Assembly: GCA_963797265.1 (NCBI GenBank) | Contig: CAWCOY010000002.1 | Coordinates: forward strand, 62,001-126,000 | Direction of reading: 5' to 3' | Source: DASUPK01 sp963797265 | GTDB taxonomy: Bacteria; Actinomycetota; Thermoleophilia; Solirubrobacterales; 70-9 | Length of the DNA: 64,000 bases | Shown: positions 39,927-48,096 of the stretch, in pieces | How positions within the stretch are numbered: position 1 is the stretch's first letter | How the letters are laid out: every line of letters starts with the position of its first letter | Notes under the pieces: generated by a model | What the model saw: the letters and a program-made list of their open reading frames with translations, nothing else | Databases searched by the model: none | Told to the model about the DNA's origin: nothing | Position numbers and translations under genes: made by a program

Positions 39927-41638
39927 CACTCGATCACCTCGAAGCTGAACATCATGCCGCTCTCGTGGTGCTCGGCTATGTGGCAGTGCGCCATCCAGAG
40001 GCCGGGATTGGTGACGTCCAAGAGAACGTCGACGGTCTGCCCGGTCCGAACGAGGACGGTGTCCTTCCAAACCAGGTTGGGCTCGACCTCCGCATCGCGA
40101 GCAAGGACGAGCAGTCGCCCAGCACCATGAACGTGGAAGGGGTGGTGCATCGGGTGATCGCCGGCCATCTCATTGATAAGGCGGATCTTCACCTGGTCCC
40201 CGACGCGAAATTGCCAATCGATTGCCGCGTTCTCCTGGCCGGTATCGCGATCGATCAGCTTCCAGCGCATGTTGGCCGGGGTCGTCATTCGGTTGACCTC
40301 GACCATGTCGTCTTCCCACTCGATGCCGCCGGCGGCCTCATGGTCATGGCCCTCGCTGTGCTCGTGGCCGTTGCCGTGGTCGTGGTGCTCGTGGGCGCCA
40401 CCGGCCTCGCTGACCAGCTGCGCCGGTAGCAGCTTCATCCCACACTCCGGGCAATGCCCGGGCTCGCCACTGACGACCTCGGGGTGCATCGGGCAGGTGT
40501 AGGTCGCCTCGATCGCCAGCAGCTTCATCCCGCACTGCGGGCACTTACCCGGCTCGTCACTGACGATCTCGGGGTGCATGGGACAGGCGTAGACAATCGG
40601 CCCCTCGCCTTCAGGGGCACCCATATCCATCTCGGCAATGAACGCGAGTCGTTTGTCGGGCTCGGCCTCGAGATAGGAGTCGATCCGCTCCCGCTCAGCT
40701 GCCATGTCGGCGTTCGTCCGCAGGTTCGCGAACTCGGCTTCCAGTGAAGGCTCGGCGTGCTTCTCCTTGACCTCGATCCGCGCCAGCGGATAGGTCTTGC
40801 CTGGGGTTTGGTGCTCGAGGGTGAGCTCGCCGGGTTGATCGAAGAGAACGTCAACGATCACACGTTCCGAGGGGGCGATGATCACGTCCTCGACGAACTG
40901 CTCGTGCTCCACGTGGCCACTGTCGCCGCCGACGAGCTTCATCCGCGCTCCGGGCAAAGCGATCTTGAACACGCGGGTGTTGGCGGTGTTAGTCAGGTAG
41001 AGGCGGACAACCTCGCCGCACTTAGCCTCGAGCGAGAGATTGGTTTCGCCGCTTAGAAGGAGCACGTCGCCGAAGCGGCCCATCGCCGAATGAGTCGTCT
41101 CCTCGCGGCGGAAGGGCGCGACCCTGCCGTCGTCGAGCAGGATGTCGTCAACCGTCAGGACGAGTTCGCGGTGGGCCGAGGGCCAGTGGTCGGGATCCGC
41201 CGGCTCGACCAGGACGTTGCCGTACAGCCCCATCTCCTGGCCATAGTCCTCGCGGATGTGCGGGTGGTACCAGTAGAGGCCTGGGTCGGGGAAGCTGATA
41301 TGGGCGGAGAACTTCTCTCCCACCTCCATCGGCTTCTGTGTCTCGTGCGTCCCGTCGTAGCGGTTCTCGAGCCGGAGGCCATGCCAATGGACCGTGGCCT
41401 CGAGGTCACCTTGGTTCTCGACGTTGACGACGATCTCTGAGTCTTGCTTGACCTTGAGGGTCGGACCGGGAATCGAGCCGTTGTAGGCGAGCATCCGAAC
41501 CGTCGAGTCACCAAGCTGCTTGGCGACAGGCGCGATGCGGAGATCGAACTCCGTCCCGTTAGCCACTTCGACCAGCTCAGTTGCTTCAGCCTGCGGTAGG
41601 TCGGCGACGTCGGTCGGGAAGTGCGTGCTTTCAGTCAT
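39926..41638 (-). CDS. multicopper oxidase with two inserted heavy-metal-binding (CPMHP) modules
   Basis: A 570-residue protein from ATG 41638 with TAGGAGAAACG upstream. Copper motifs: HWHG at 84-87, LYWYHPHIREDYGQEMGLYG, then C-terminal HPMHHPFHVHG and MAHCHIAEHHESGMMF. Between cupredoxin domains lie two tandem copies of a Cys module (YACPMHPEIVSDEPGKCPQC and TYTCPMHPEVVSGEPGHCPE) and a His-rich stretch (HEHHDHGNGHEHSEGHDH). These modules are known from copper/heavy-metal resistance proteins. No signal peptide is evident. It is cotranscribed with the broken PfpI-like gene. Confidence 0.85.
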   Translation of the reverse strand: MTESTHFPTDVADLPQAEATELVEVANGTEFDLRIAPVAKQLGDSTVRMLAYNGSIPGPTLKVKQDSEIVVNVENQGDLEATVHWHGLRLENRYDGTHETQKPMEVGEKFSAHISFPDPGLYWYHPHIREDYGQEMGLYGNVLVEPADPDHWPSAHRELVLTVDDILLDDGRVAPFRREETTHSAMGRFGDVLLLSGETNLSLEAKCGEVVRLYLTNTANTRVFKIALPGARMKLVGGDSGHVEHEQFVEDVIIAPSERVIVDVLFDQPGELTLEHQTPGKTYPLARIEVKEKHAEPSLEAEFANLRTNADMAAERERIDSYLEAEPDKRLAFIAEMDMGAPEGEGPIVYACPMHPEIVSDEPGKCPQCGMKLLAIEATYTCPMHPEVVSGEPGHCPECGMKLLPAQLVSEAGGAHEHHDHGNGHEHSEGHDHEAAGGIEWEDDMVEVNRMTTPANMRWKLIDRDTGQENAAIDWQFRVGDQVKIRLINEMAGDHPMHHPFHVHGAGRLLVLARDAEVEPNLVWKDTVLVRTGQTVDVLLDVTNPGLWMAHCHIAEHHESGMMFSFEVIE

Positions 41639-41794
41639 CTCGTTTCTCCTACGGGCACTAGTTGACGTGCGTTGCAACGCGAGGTTGAGCGGAGGGAGCC
41701 GGGGTCGAGGTGCTGATTTGCTCAGCGATGTACTCGGCGTCGTCCTTAACCCAACCCAACAGCGCCGAGCCCCTGGTGTGCTGATGAGTACTAG

Positions 41795-42060
41795 TCGGGG
41801 CGACTGGATTTGAACCAGCGACCTTTCGGCCCCCAGCCGAATGCGCTACTAGTGTCCGAGGGTGCCGTGGACTTGCTTTTCCGCATTCCCATGCGGTTTC
41901 AGTTGCTCTGAGTTGTCCCGAGTTTCGTGCATATTGGAACCCTGAATGGAACCCTGGCCGGAGCTGGAATGCGCCCAGGTAATTCCCCTTGCGGATCAGA
42001 GGGGAAGCGCGCCCCCGAGCGAATCCGCAACCTGGTCAGTGCCACGCGGAAGCAGGCGTC
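41795..42060 (-). repeat. tRNA-Pro(GGG) 3' fragment, copy 4, plus conserved ~210-bp block
   Basis: 41795-41849 is the tRNA part (acceptor end to GTAGCGC of the D-loop). The rest is a block more than 90 percent identical by eye to those at 57.80 and 62.64 kb. It contains the hairpin CCGCATTCCCATGCGG, the direct repeat TTGGAACCCTGAATGGAACCC and a GC-rich end with GGATCAGAGGGGAAGC. No ORF in it is conserved as protein, so it is more likely a recombination site than a gene. Confidence 0.85.
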
Positions 42061-42080
42061 AGCTCACCGCGCGCGCCGCT

Positions 42081-42102
42081 GCTGCTTTTCGTCCAAAGCG
42101 GC
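42081..42102. repeat. HP2 palindrome at the end of an NTF2-like gene
   Basis: GCTGCTTTTCGTCCAAAGCGGC, an imperfect stem-loop whose last base overlaps the stop codon of the NTF2-like gene at 42102. It separates that gene from the tRNA-Pro block. Confidence 0.75.
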
Positions 42103-42503
42103 TATCCCGACAACCCGGCGGCTTCGAGGGCCTCCTCTCGGCTCTGGTACAGCACAAACCTGTCCACCCGGCCGTCCCGGATCTCCCACAGCGTCGTACC
42201 ACTCGCGTCCACCGCCACCCCGCTGCCGCGACCTCTGCCCGTGACCCGAGTGGGGACGACGATGCGGTCCCCCGAGCCGATGTACTCGCTCGGAGCCAGC
42301 TCGAACTCCTCGAAGGCCTCCCGGATAGCGGCGATCCACCGCGCCGCCCCGTCGAGACCGTGGTAGACGCCCTTCTCCGGCCCTTCCGACTGCGACCAAT
42401 CCATGACGCGGTCTGCGCTGATCACCTCGTCCAGGCCCTCGGGTTCGCCGCGATTGAAGGCGGCATACGCGCGACGCACGATCTCGACGTTCTCCTGCGA
42501 CAT
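42102..42503 (-). CDS. NTF2/SnoaL-like array protein
   Basis: An intact 133-residue member: MSQENVEIVRRAYAAFNRGE at the start, GVYHGLDGAARWIAAIREAF, GSGDRIVVPTRVTGRGRGSG and the tail SREEALEAAGLSG. The leader GAGATACTGCGTAGGCG directly before ATG and HP1 about 28 bases upstream are the stereotyped 5' context of this family. No catalytic residues are assigned; the fold binds small molecules. Confidence 0.85.
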   Translation of the reverse strand: MSQENVEIVRRAYAAFNRGEPEGLDEVISADRVMDWSQSEGPEKGVYHGLDGAARWIAAIREAFEEFELAPSEYIGSGDRIVVPTRVTGRGRGSGVAVDASGTTLWEIRDGRVDRFVLYQSREEALEAAGLSG

Positions 42504-42530
42504 CGCCTACGCAGTATCTCCCGTTGAAGT

Positions 42531-42554
42531 GCCGCTTTCCATGCAAAGCAGCGG
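42531..42554. repeat. HP1 palindrome upstream of an NTF2-like gene
   Basis: GCCGCTTTCCATGCAAAGCAGCGG, imperfect in one position of the stem. It lies 28 bases upstream of the NTF2 start at 42503, the same spacing as at 52,045. Confidence 0.8.
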
Positions 42555-42622
42555 TCCTGCGGTCATCAACGAGCCTGGAACGCGCGGATGCTCCTCCCGC
42601 GCCCATCGGTAGCTTGTCGGCC

Positions 42623-42937
42623 GTGAATCGGGAAGAGCTCAGACGTCAACTCGTGGCGAAGCTCGAGATTGAGAAAGCTCATGACGAGGTTCGGTTGGTG
42701 ACGCTCAACGGGGTCGTGCTCGGGCGCCTAGGGCAGAACGCTGACTCCGGCTATTGGGAGCTCGACTGGCGCATGGGGTGGAAACGGCTGTCGAGTCAAC
42801 ACGCGGGCAGCGGCGAGGCCGAACATGCAGAGACCTGGGCAGTTGAGGAGATCGCCAACCTGATGGCCGTCGAGCGATCGGCGATCGACGCTGGTGGGTC
42901 GTGGGGCAGGAGGTCACCCCCGCCCGGCGTCAGCTAG
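42623..42937 (+). CDS. hypothetical protein (104 aa)
   Basis: From GTG 42623: NREELRRQLVAKLEIEKAHD, continuing LVTLNGVVLGRLGQNADSGY and EVEEIANLMA-like helical end. It is soluble and acidic, with coding-like composition. I do not recognise a family. It is divergent from the NTF2-like gene. Confidence 0.5.
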   Translation: MNREELRRQLVAKLEIEKAHDEVRLVTLNGVVLGRLGQNADSGYWELDWRMGWKRLSSQHAGSGEAEHAETWAVEEIANLMAVERSAIDAGGSWGRRSPPPGVS

Positions 42938-43012
42938 TTCCGGCTGGTTCATCCTCGACGCGGACCTTGAGCCCACGGCCGATAAGCGGGTCCTGTTCCC
43001 AACCTAGACGCG

Positions 43013-43042
43013 AAAAAGCCCCCTCGTAATAGGGGCTTTTCC
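43013..43042. terminator. intrinsic terminator
   Basis: AAAAGCCCC and GGGGCTTTT form a 9-bp stem around a short loop with a T run. It lies 76 bases after the hypothetical gene and would terminate plus-strand transcription. Confidence 0.75.
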
Positions 43043-43513
43043 GTACAACCTGCCTGGGCCCCAATTGGGGATCTCGGACGACCCAGGAGGCACCCCTGAG
43101 GCTACGCCCGCCCCTCAGCGGATTCATCCGTGCTTAGCACCGGGATGCCAAGCGCTATCTCTGTCCCCACTTTCAACGCATAGAGGTGTGATTTCAAACC
43201 GCTGTTTCTGCCTGCCTAGCGGCCTGGCGCTCCGGCTGAAAATAGCCGCTTGGACGAGAAACAGCTGCGCCTTCTTACGGCACTTCTTCCGCGCCTTCTT
43301 TGAGTGCCTCTTCTTGCACTTCTTGAGCGCACCGGCGCTCTCTCCGCATATTGCCCAGAGTCGAGTGCTCGACACCTGGGATTCTCGGATCGAGCGGCAA
43401 AGCGAGCGCCTCGGCCGCTCCTTTCCTGCCGCCAGGCATGAGCCTGGAGCGCGTTTCCCAGCCGGAGAGCCCGCTGTCGCATTGCGCGAAGAGCGAGCGT
43501 TAGCTCTAAGAGC
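43043..43513. other. gene-poor stretch with an inverted HP2 and a Lys-rich coding remnant
   Basis: At 43244-43266 AGCCGCTTGGACGAGAAACAGC is an inverted HP2. Directly beside it the minus strand reads LKKCKKRHSKKARKKCRKKA, which resembles the basic Cys/Lys tails of secreted proteins in this group, but it has no stop before the palindrome and no credible start. I read it as the end of a gene overwritten by the repeat. Nothing else is recognisable. Confidence 0.4.
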
Positions 43514-43560
43514 GCTGCTTTCCATGCAAAGCGGATAGCCGCTTCTCGTCCAAAGCAGCT
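43514..43560. repeat. HP1-HP2 pair
   Basis: HP1 (GCTGCTTTCCATGCAAAGCGG, 43514-43534) and HP2 (CCGCTTCTCGTCCAAAGCAGCT, 43539-43560) four bases apart. HP2 overlaps the stop codon of the frameshifted NTF2-like gene at 43559. The arms of HP1 and HP2 are also mutually complementary, so a larger alternative fold is possible. Confidence 0.82.
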
Positions 43561-43961
43561 ATTCCGACAGCCCGGCGGCTTCGAGTGCCGCAACCCGATC
43601 CCTGAGGACATCCAGGCGAATCACGCTGCCCGCACGGAAGGTCCAGACGTGGAAGTAACGAAACTCAGCGGGCGCCGCACCACTGCCTTTTCCGATCCCG
43701 CGTTGGACCACCGCCGCGACCACGCTATCGCCGGCGTCCACGAGATCCTCTGCCTCGATCGTCACTCTCTCCCAGGCCTCGAGGAACGTCCGCATGTACT
43801 CCCCGATGCCCTCAAGCCCGAGATAGGAACCAGACTCCGGAAACCCTTCGCCCTGGACAAGCAGGGCCAGCGGGTCGTACAGGTCGACCCCCCGCTCGGA
43901 AGTTGCCGTCCCTCCACTCCTCATAGACAGCCCGAACGGCTTCGACGTTCTCCTCCGACAT
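43559..43961 (-). pseudogene. NTF2-like array gene, frameshifted
   Basis: From ATG 43961 the first frame reads MSEENVEAVRAVYEEWRDGN; after a frameshift near 43,885 the other frame continues ERGVDLYDPLALLVQGEGFP, then LVDAGDSVVAAVVQRGIGKG and the tail RVAALEAAGLSE. An ATG at 43924 allows translation of the downstream 121 residues only. Whether the lesion is biological or a sequence error cannot be decided here. Confidence 0.75.
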
Positions 43962-44035
43962 TGCCCGGCCAGTATCCCGCGGTGAGGGAGAGCCGCGAGA
44001 GCACCGAGCCGATCACGTTGGACGAGCTTCGAGTC

Positions 44036-44287
44036 CTAGCAGGCCTCCAACGGCTGGTGAGAGTGGGCGACCTCGCTTTGGAAATCTCCGAGCGTCAACC
44101 CTATGGAATTCGCCTCCGCTCTGGCCCCATGCGAGACCTCGGCACGGGCGCCTGGCTGACCGGCGAAGCTCGCCGATAGCTTTGCGGAACAGCTGGCGTG
44201 CGGATTCACGGTGGCGGCCGATGCCGGGCCACTCAATCCGAGCACCAGCACCAGCGTTGTGAATACAACAAGCAATATCCGCTTCAT
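44036..44287 (-). CDS. small secreted protein (83 aa)
   Basis: ATG 44287 with GGGAAGGATCACC upstream. Signal peptide MKRILLVVFTTLVLVLGLSG with cleavage near ASA-A. The ~55-residue mature part (TVNPHASCSAKLSASFAGQP..) has two Cys at most and no recognised domain. It begins just after the NTF2 N-terminal remnant at 44326-44367. Confidence 0.6.
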   Translation of the reverse strand: MKRILLVVFTTLVLVLGLSGPASAATVNPHASCSAKLSASFAGQPGARAEVSHGARAEANSIGLTLGDFQSEVAHSHQPLEAC

Positions 44288-44325
44288 GGTGATCCTTCCC
44301 TCAGGAGATTCGGGGACCCACCCTA

Positions 44326-44367
44326 CTACCGCGTTCTGGCCTTGACTCCGACGTTCTCCTGCGGCAT
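44326..44367 (-). pseudogene. NTF2-like N-terminal remnant
   Basis: ATG 44367 reads MPQENVGVKARTR and then stops. The first codons and the leader (GGTGGGCG before ATG) match the array genes, but the rest of the gene is gone and a different gene follows. HP1 lies 27 bases upstream, at the usual spacing. Confidence 0.6.
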
Positions 44368-44393
44368 CGCCCACCCAGGTGTCTCACCAGAGG

Positions 44394-44441
44394 TGCCGCT
44401 TTCCATGCAAAGCAGGAGTGCTGCTTCTCGTCCAAAATGCT
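44394..44441. repeat. HP1-HP2 pair
   Basis: HP1 TGCCGCTTTCCATGCAAAGC (from 44394) and HP2 GTGCTGCTTCTCGTCCAAAA (from 44418) side by side. HP2 is damaged on its right arm. It separates the minus-strand N-terminal remnant from a plus-strand NTF2-like gene. Confidence 0.75.
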
Positions 44442-44883
44442 ACCGGGTGATCGGACGAAAGAAGGAGCGACGCGAATGTCGAGATCGAGATGCGGGTGGC
44501 CAACGACCTCCTGCCGATTTCTTGAGGAATTGTGGGATCCGCAGGTGGTCTTCCAGCCAGCCGGAGCGCTCCCGGACGCTGCGGCTCGCCCGCATCGCGG
44601 CTGGGACGGCATCCTGCGATTCACCGCGAACCAGATGGAGGCGTTCTCCGAGATGTGGATGGAACCGCTCGAGTTCATCGAGGTCGGCGAGCGCCTGGTG
44701 GTCCCCTATCGGTTTGGGGGCCGGGCCCGGCACACCGGAATCGAGGTGGAGTTCTTCTTCGTGCACGTCCTCCACCTCCCCGACGGGAAGGTGGTGCGAT
44801 GTGACGTCTTCAAGACCGAAGGCGAGGCCCTCGAAGCCGCCGGGCTGCCGGGATCAACACCGGCGGCCGGCATGAAGCTATAA
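44437..44883 (+). pseudogene. NTF2-like gene with damaged N-terminus
   Basis: The C-terminal part is normal (VFQPAGALPDAAARPHRGWD, FIEVGERLVVPYRFGGRARH, FKTEGEALEAAGL). The expected N-terminus is seen in another frame (ANVEIEMRVANDLLPIS then TGA), so one or two bases are missing near 44,520. An upstream ATG (MLPGDRTKEGATRM) keeps the frame open and might still give a 148-residue protein. The stop is immediately followed by the GTG of the thioredoxin-reductase-like gene, so transcription is shared. Confidence 0.65.
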
Positions 44884-46545
44884 GTGGCTGAAATGCAGGC
44901 TCTACTGCTCGCTGTGGGGAGCGACTCGCGGATGGCGAAAGCGCTCGAGCGCCACCTCCATCGCGGTTTCGCTTCCCGGGGATTTAGAGTCGCAGGCTTC
45001 GATACGGCATCCCCGGCAATGGAAGCTCTCCGCGAGTCGAAGGACCGCGGGGAGCTGGTGGCCCTTCTGATCGCCGACCAGCATGCGCGCGAGATGGCAG
45101 GCCTCGACCTGCTGCGGGAGGGACGAAAGCTTCATCCAGAAGCGCGGACGGTACTGCTGTGCGGGCACGCTGACTTCGAGCTCGCGGTCGAGGCCGTCAA
45201 CGCAATGGCGCTGGACCACGTCCTGGTCAAGCCGTTCGATGGCGAGCGGGATCTGCTTCCAATCGTCTCGGAGCTCCTCGACGGGTGGCAAGGCGACCGT
45301 GACCGCGACGCTGCGGGAGTGAGGATCGTGGGAGAGCGGGATTCGTCGCGCGGCCACACCATTCGCCAGTTCCTTGGGCGCAACAACATCCACTACCAGT
45401 GGCTCGACCCGGGCTTCGACGAGGGAAAGACCCTCCTCGCTGAGGTCGCAGAGCCAGATCGCGCCCACCTGCCCGTCGCCGTGTTCCCCGATGGCGTCGC
45501 CCTGGCGCAGCCCACCAACGTGGAGCTCGCCAGCCAGCTCGGGATCGCCACCCGCCCAAAGCTCGATCACTATGACCTGGTGATCGTGGGAGGCGGGCCG
45601 GCGGGGTTGGCGGCGGCTGTGTATGCCTCATCGGAGGGTCTGAGCGCGGTCATGATCGAGCGGGAAGCACCGGGCGGCCAGGCTGGACAGAGCCCGCGGA
45701 TCGAGAACTACCTCGGCTTCCACGCGGGACTCAGCGGATCGGAGCTAACACGGCGGGCGATCATCCAGGCACGCCGCTTCCATGCCGAAATCGTGCGGCC
45801 GCGCGAGGTGATTGGCATCGACTGGCGGGACGACGACCGCATCCTCCACCTCTCCGATCAAACCACGCTCAAGGCCCGCAGCGTGCTTATCTCCACCGGG
45901 GTCTCGTACCGTCGGCTCACCGCGCCCGGCGTGTCGGAGCTGATCGGCGCCGGCGTCTACTACGGCGCCTCCGCCCTTGACGCCCAGGACCAGGTCGATC
46001 AGCACGTGTTCATCGTCGGCGGTGCGAACTCCGCCGGCCAGTGGGCGCTCAACTTCGCGCGCTATGCCCGCAAGGTGACGATGCTGATCCGGGCCGACTC
46101 GCTCGCAAAGGGGATGAGCCAGTACCTGATCGATCAGATCGAGCTGAGGGGCAATATCGAGGTCCTGACCCGGACGGAGCTTGCCGCGGCCCGCGGCAGC
46201 GGCCGCCTGGAGTCGCTGACCCTGAAGCGGGACGGACAGGAAACGTGCGACCCCGTCCTCGCCGATGCGGTGTTCATCTTCATCGGCGCCTCCCCACACA
46301 CGGATTGGCTGCAGGGGAAGCTCATCTGCGATGACGGCGGGTACATCGTCTCCGGCCGTGACCTGGGAAGCCGTCCGGCCGAATGGCCGCTCGATCGGGA
46401 TCCCTACTTGCTCGAGTCCTGCATGCCGGGCGTGTTCGTCGCCGGAGACGTCCGCCACGGCTCGAACCAGCGAGTGGCCTCCGCCGTCGGCGAGGGTTCG
46501 ATGGCGGTGCACCTGATCCACCAGTACCTGGCGGAGCGCGAATGA
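44884..46545 (+). CDS. fused receiver-like domain plus thioredoxin-reductase-like flavoprotein
   Basis: A 553-residue protein from GTG 44884. Residues 1-130 resemble a response-regulator receiver (LLIADQHAREMAGLDLLREG with the phospho-Asp candidate; DHVLVKPFDGERDLL with the conserved Lys-Pro). About 145-215 is a glutaredoxin/thioredoxin-like module (GHTIRQFLGRNNIHYQWLD, PVAVFPDGVALAQPTNVELA). From about 229 comes the reductase: LVIVGGGPAGLAAAVYASSE, GGQAGQSPRIENYLGF, VFIVGGANSAGQWALNFARY, GVFVAGDVRHGSNQRVASAV. Where thioredoxin reductases have CATC, this reads YYGASAL (about 358-364), so no redox Cys pair is present. It probably signals or reduces a non-thioredoxin partner. Confidence 0.85.
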   Translation: MAEMQALLLAVGSDSRMAKALERHLHRGFASRGFRVAGFDTASPAMEALRESKDRGELVALLIADQHAREMAGLDLLREGRKLHPEARTVLLCGHADFELAVEAVNAMALDHVLVKPFDGERDLLPIVSELLDGWQGDRDRDAAGVRIVGERDSSRGHTIRQFLGRNNIHYQWLDPGFDEGKTLLAEVAEPDRAHLPVAVFPDGVALAQPTNVELASQLGIATRPKLDHYDLVIVGGGPAGLAAAVYASSEGLSAVMIEREAPGGQAGQSPRIENYLGFHAGLSGSELTRRAIIQARRFHAEIVRPREVIGIDWRDDDRILHLSDQTTLKARSVLISTGVSYRRLTAPGVSELIGAGVYYGASALDAQDQVDQHVFIVGGANSAGQWALNFARYARKVTMLIRADSLAKGMSQYLIDQIELRGNIEVLTRTELAAARGSGRLESLTLKRDGQETCDPVLADAVFIFIGASPHTDWLQGKLICDDGGYIVSGRDLGSRPAEWPLDRDPYLLESCMPGVFVAGDVRHGSNQRVASAVGEGSMAVHLIHQYLAERE

Positions 46546-46559
46546 CGGTCTGGAGCATC

Positions 46560-46646
46560 CGGACCGCCCCGACGACGGGAGTACCGATCCCCTCCTAGGA
46601 ATGACTCGAAGGCCTCCCTTACGATCTCCACGTCCTCCTCCGACAT
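46560..46646 (-). pseudogene. NTF2-like N-terminal remnant
   Basis: ATG 46646 reads MSEEDVEIVREAFESFLGGD and then loses similarity, about 15 bases beyond the stop of the convergent flavoprotein gene. The leader GAGATACTGCGTGGGC and HP1 upstream are intact, so only the 5' context plus ~25 codons survive. Confidence 0.7.
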
Positions 46647-46675
46647 GGCCCACGCAGTATCTCGCGCGTTGACCC

Positions 46676-46723
46676 GGCCGCTTTCCATGCAAAAGCGGAC
46701 AGCTGCTTTCGTCCAAAGCGGCT
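46676..46723. repeat. HP1-HP2 pair
   Basis: HP1 GGCCGCTTTCCATGCAAAAG (one extra A in the arm) followed by HP2 AGCTGCTTTCGTCCAAAGCG. HP2 overlaps the stop of the NTF2-like gene at 46722; HP1 precedes the leader of the remnant at 46646. Confidence 0.82.
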
Positions 46724-47136
46724 ACTCGGAGAGCCCGGCGGCTTCGAGGGCTTCCTCGGTGGTCTCGTAGACCTCGCTCCGAACCACCTTGCCGTCGCTG
46801 CGGAGGACCCATAGGTGCGCAAGCCTCATTTCCATCTCCACTCCGCTCCCTCTTCCTCGGCCGGAGATGCGAACCGGCACAACGACAACATCGCCGGCAT
46901 CTATGAAGTCCTCGGGCTCAACGTGGAAGTCCTCGAACGCCTCCAGCGCCTCCTCAATGGACCGGAGAAATCCCTCGGGACCCCGGCGAGTACCGGCGGC
47001 CGAGCCCGTGACTCCAAGTCCACCGGAAATCAGTGGATTCAACGTCATCAGAGAGCATCGCAGTCACCGCTTCAAAGTCGCCGGCCGCGAACAGCGCGTA
47101 GCCGCGGCGCATGATCTCCACGTTCTCCTCCGACAT
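46722..47136 (-). pseudogene. NTF2-like array gene, frameshifted
   Basis: ATG 47136 opens MSEENVEIMRRGYALFAAGD and AVTAMLSDDV; near 47,045 the frame shifts and continues LNPLISGGLGVTGSAAGTRR, DFIDAGDVVVVPVRISGRGR and TTEEALEAAGLSE. The start is three bases (GCG) after the stop of the preceding array gene at 47140. Confidence 0.75.
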
Positions 47137-47139
47137 CGC

Positions 47140-47580
47140 CTACTCCCGCAGCCCGGCGGCTTCGAGGGCCTCGGCTCTCTCCGTGTGGTCCTCGATCCGG
47201 GCGACCTTGCCGTTCCGCACAGTGAACGCCGAGAAGATCGGCTGAAGGACTGGAGCGCCGCTGCCTTTGCCGCGGGCCACGACACGCGCCATCGCCAGGA
47301 CTCGATCCCCAGTTCCGTCGATCAGCTCCTCCATCTCGACCCGCCAGTCGCCTACGGTCTCCAGGTAATCCGCCAACGCCTGCAGAAGCTGCTCGCGACC
47401 ACGGAATGTCTCCGGGCTGAACAGCCAGTCCCATTCGGCCTCGGCGTCAAGGTGGTCGAACATCTCCTCCAGCTCCGGCGATTGCTCGATCGGCACCACC
47501 GGGTCGGACCAATACGAGGCGAGCCACCTGTCGAGAGACTCATAAAAGCCCCGGACCAACTCGACGTTCTCCTCCGACAT
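47140..47580 (-). CDS. NTF2/SnoaL-like array protein
   Basis: An intact 146-residue member starting at ATG 47580 (MSEENVELVRGFYESLDRWL), with EEMFDHLDAEAEWDWLFSPE, LIDGTGDRVLAMARVVARGK and the tail RAEALEAAGLRE. The leader GAGATACTGCGTGGGCG and an HP1 upstream are present. It is slightly longer than its neighbours because of an insertion after the first helix. Confidence 0.83.
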   Translation of the reverse strand: MSEENVELVRGFYESLDRWLASYWSDPVVPIEQSPELEEMFDHLDAEAEWDWLFSPETFRGREQLLQALADYLETVGDWRVEMEELIDGTGDRVLAMARVVARGKGSGAPVLQPIFSAFTVRNGKVARIEDHTERAEALEAAGLRE

Positions 47581-47604
47581 CGCCCACGCAGTATCTCTCG
47601 GCGG

Positions 47605-47651
47605 AGTACTGCTTTCCATGCGAAGCGCTATTGCTTCTCGTCCAAAGCAAT
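47605..47651. repeat. HP1-HP2 pair
   Basis: HP1 variant TACTGCTTTCCATGCGAAGC and HP2 ATTGCTTCTCGTCCAAAGCA (ATTGCTT/AAGCAAT stem) directly abutting. Compared with other copies the HP2 stem carries changes on both arms that keep pairing, a sign that structure is under selection. Confidence 0.8.
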
Positions 47652-47656
47652 ACTTC

Positions 47657-48058
47657 TCAACCACTCCCGCTGCCCGCGGCTTCGAGGGCGGTATCCAGAT
47701 TGCGACCCCGTTCGAAGCGAACGACCTTGCCGTCGCGGAAGGTCCAGGTGTGCGCCTCTTTCTGGATCCCGCTGCTGCTCGGACGGCCGGCGTGGCGGCT
47801 GACAGCGGCGACCACGGTATCGCCAAGGTCGAACAGTTCATGAAGCTCATGCCGGTACGAGGGGGACGACTGACGAGCGCGTCGCAGGGCGAGCCTCACT
47901 TCAGCGCGGCCACGACGAATACCGGGGTCGACGGCCTCGGGAGGATTGACGTATTCGATGTCCGGGGCGGCGAAGTGGTCGACGAGGCGCTTCGGATCGC
48001 GGTCGATCAACCCGTCTCTGTAAATACGCCGCACGATCTCCACGTTCTCCTCCGACAT
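47657..48058 (-). CDS. NTF2/SnoaL-like array protein
   Basis: ATG 48058 gives a 133-residue member: MSEENVEIVRRIYRDGLIDR, DIEYVNPPEAVDPGIRRGRA, LFDLGDTVVAAVSRHAGRPS, ending TALEAAGSGSG, a diverged tail. Its upstream region lacks the standard leader and HP1, so it is transcribed differently from the others. Confidence 0.8.
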   Translation of the reverse strand: MSEENVEIVRRIYRDGLIDRDPKRLVDHFAAPDIEYVNPPEAVDPGIRRGRAEVRLALRRARQSSPSYRHELHELFDLGDTVVAAVSRHAGRPSSSGIQKEAHTWTFRDGKVVRFERGRNLDTALEAAGSGSG

Positions 48059-48096
48059 CACCATCATCGAGGCTCTCGGTGTGCTGCTTCGCGTAC

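Noticed and set aside
43124..43525. Lys-rich minus-strand ORF as a real gene
   Set aside because: No start signal, runs through palindromes on both ends; noted only as a possible remnant.
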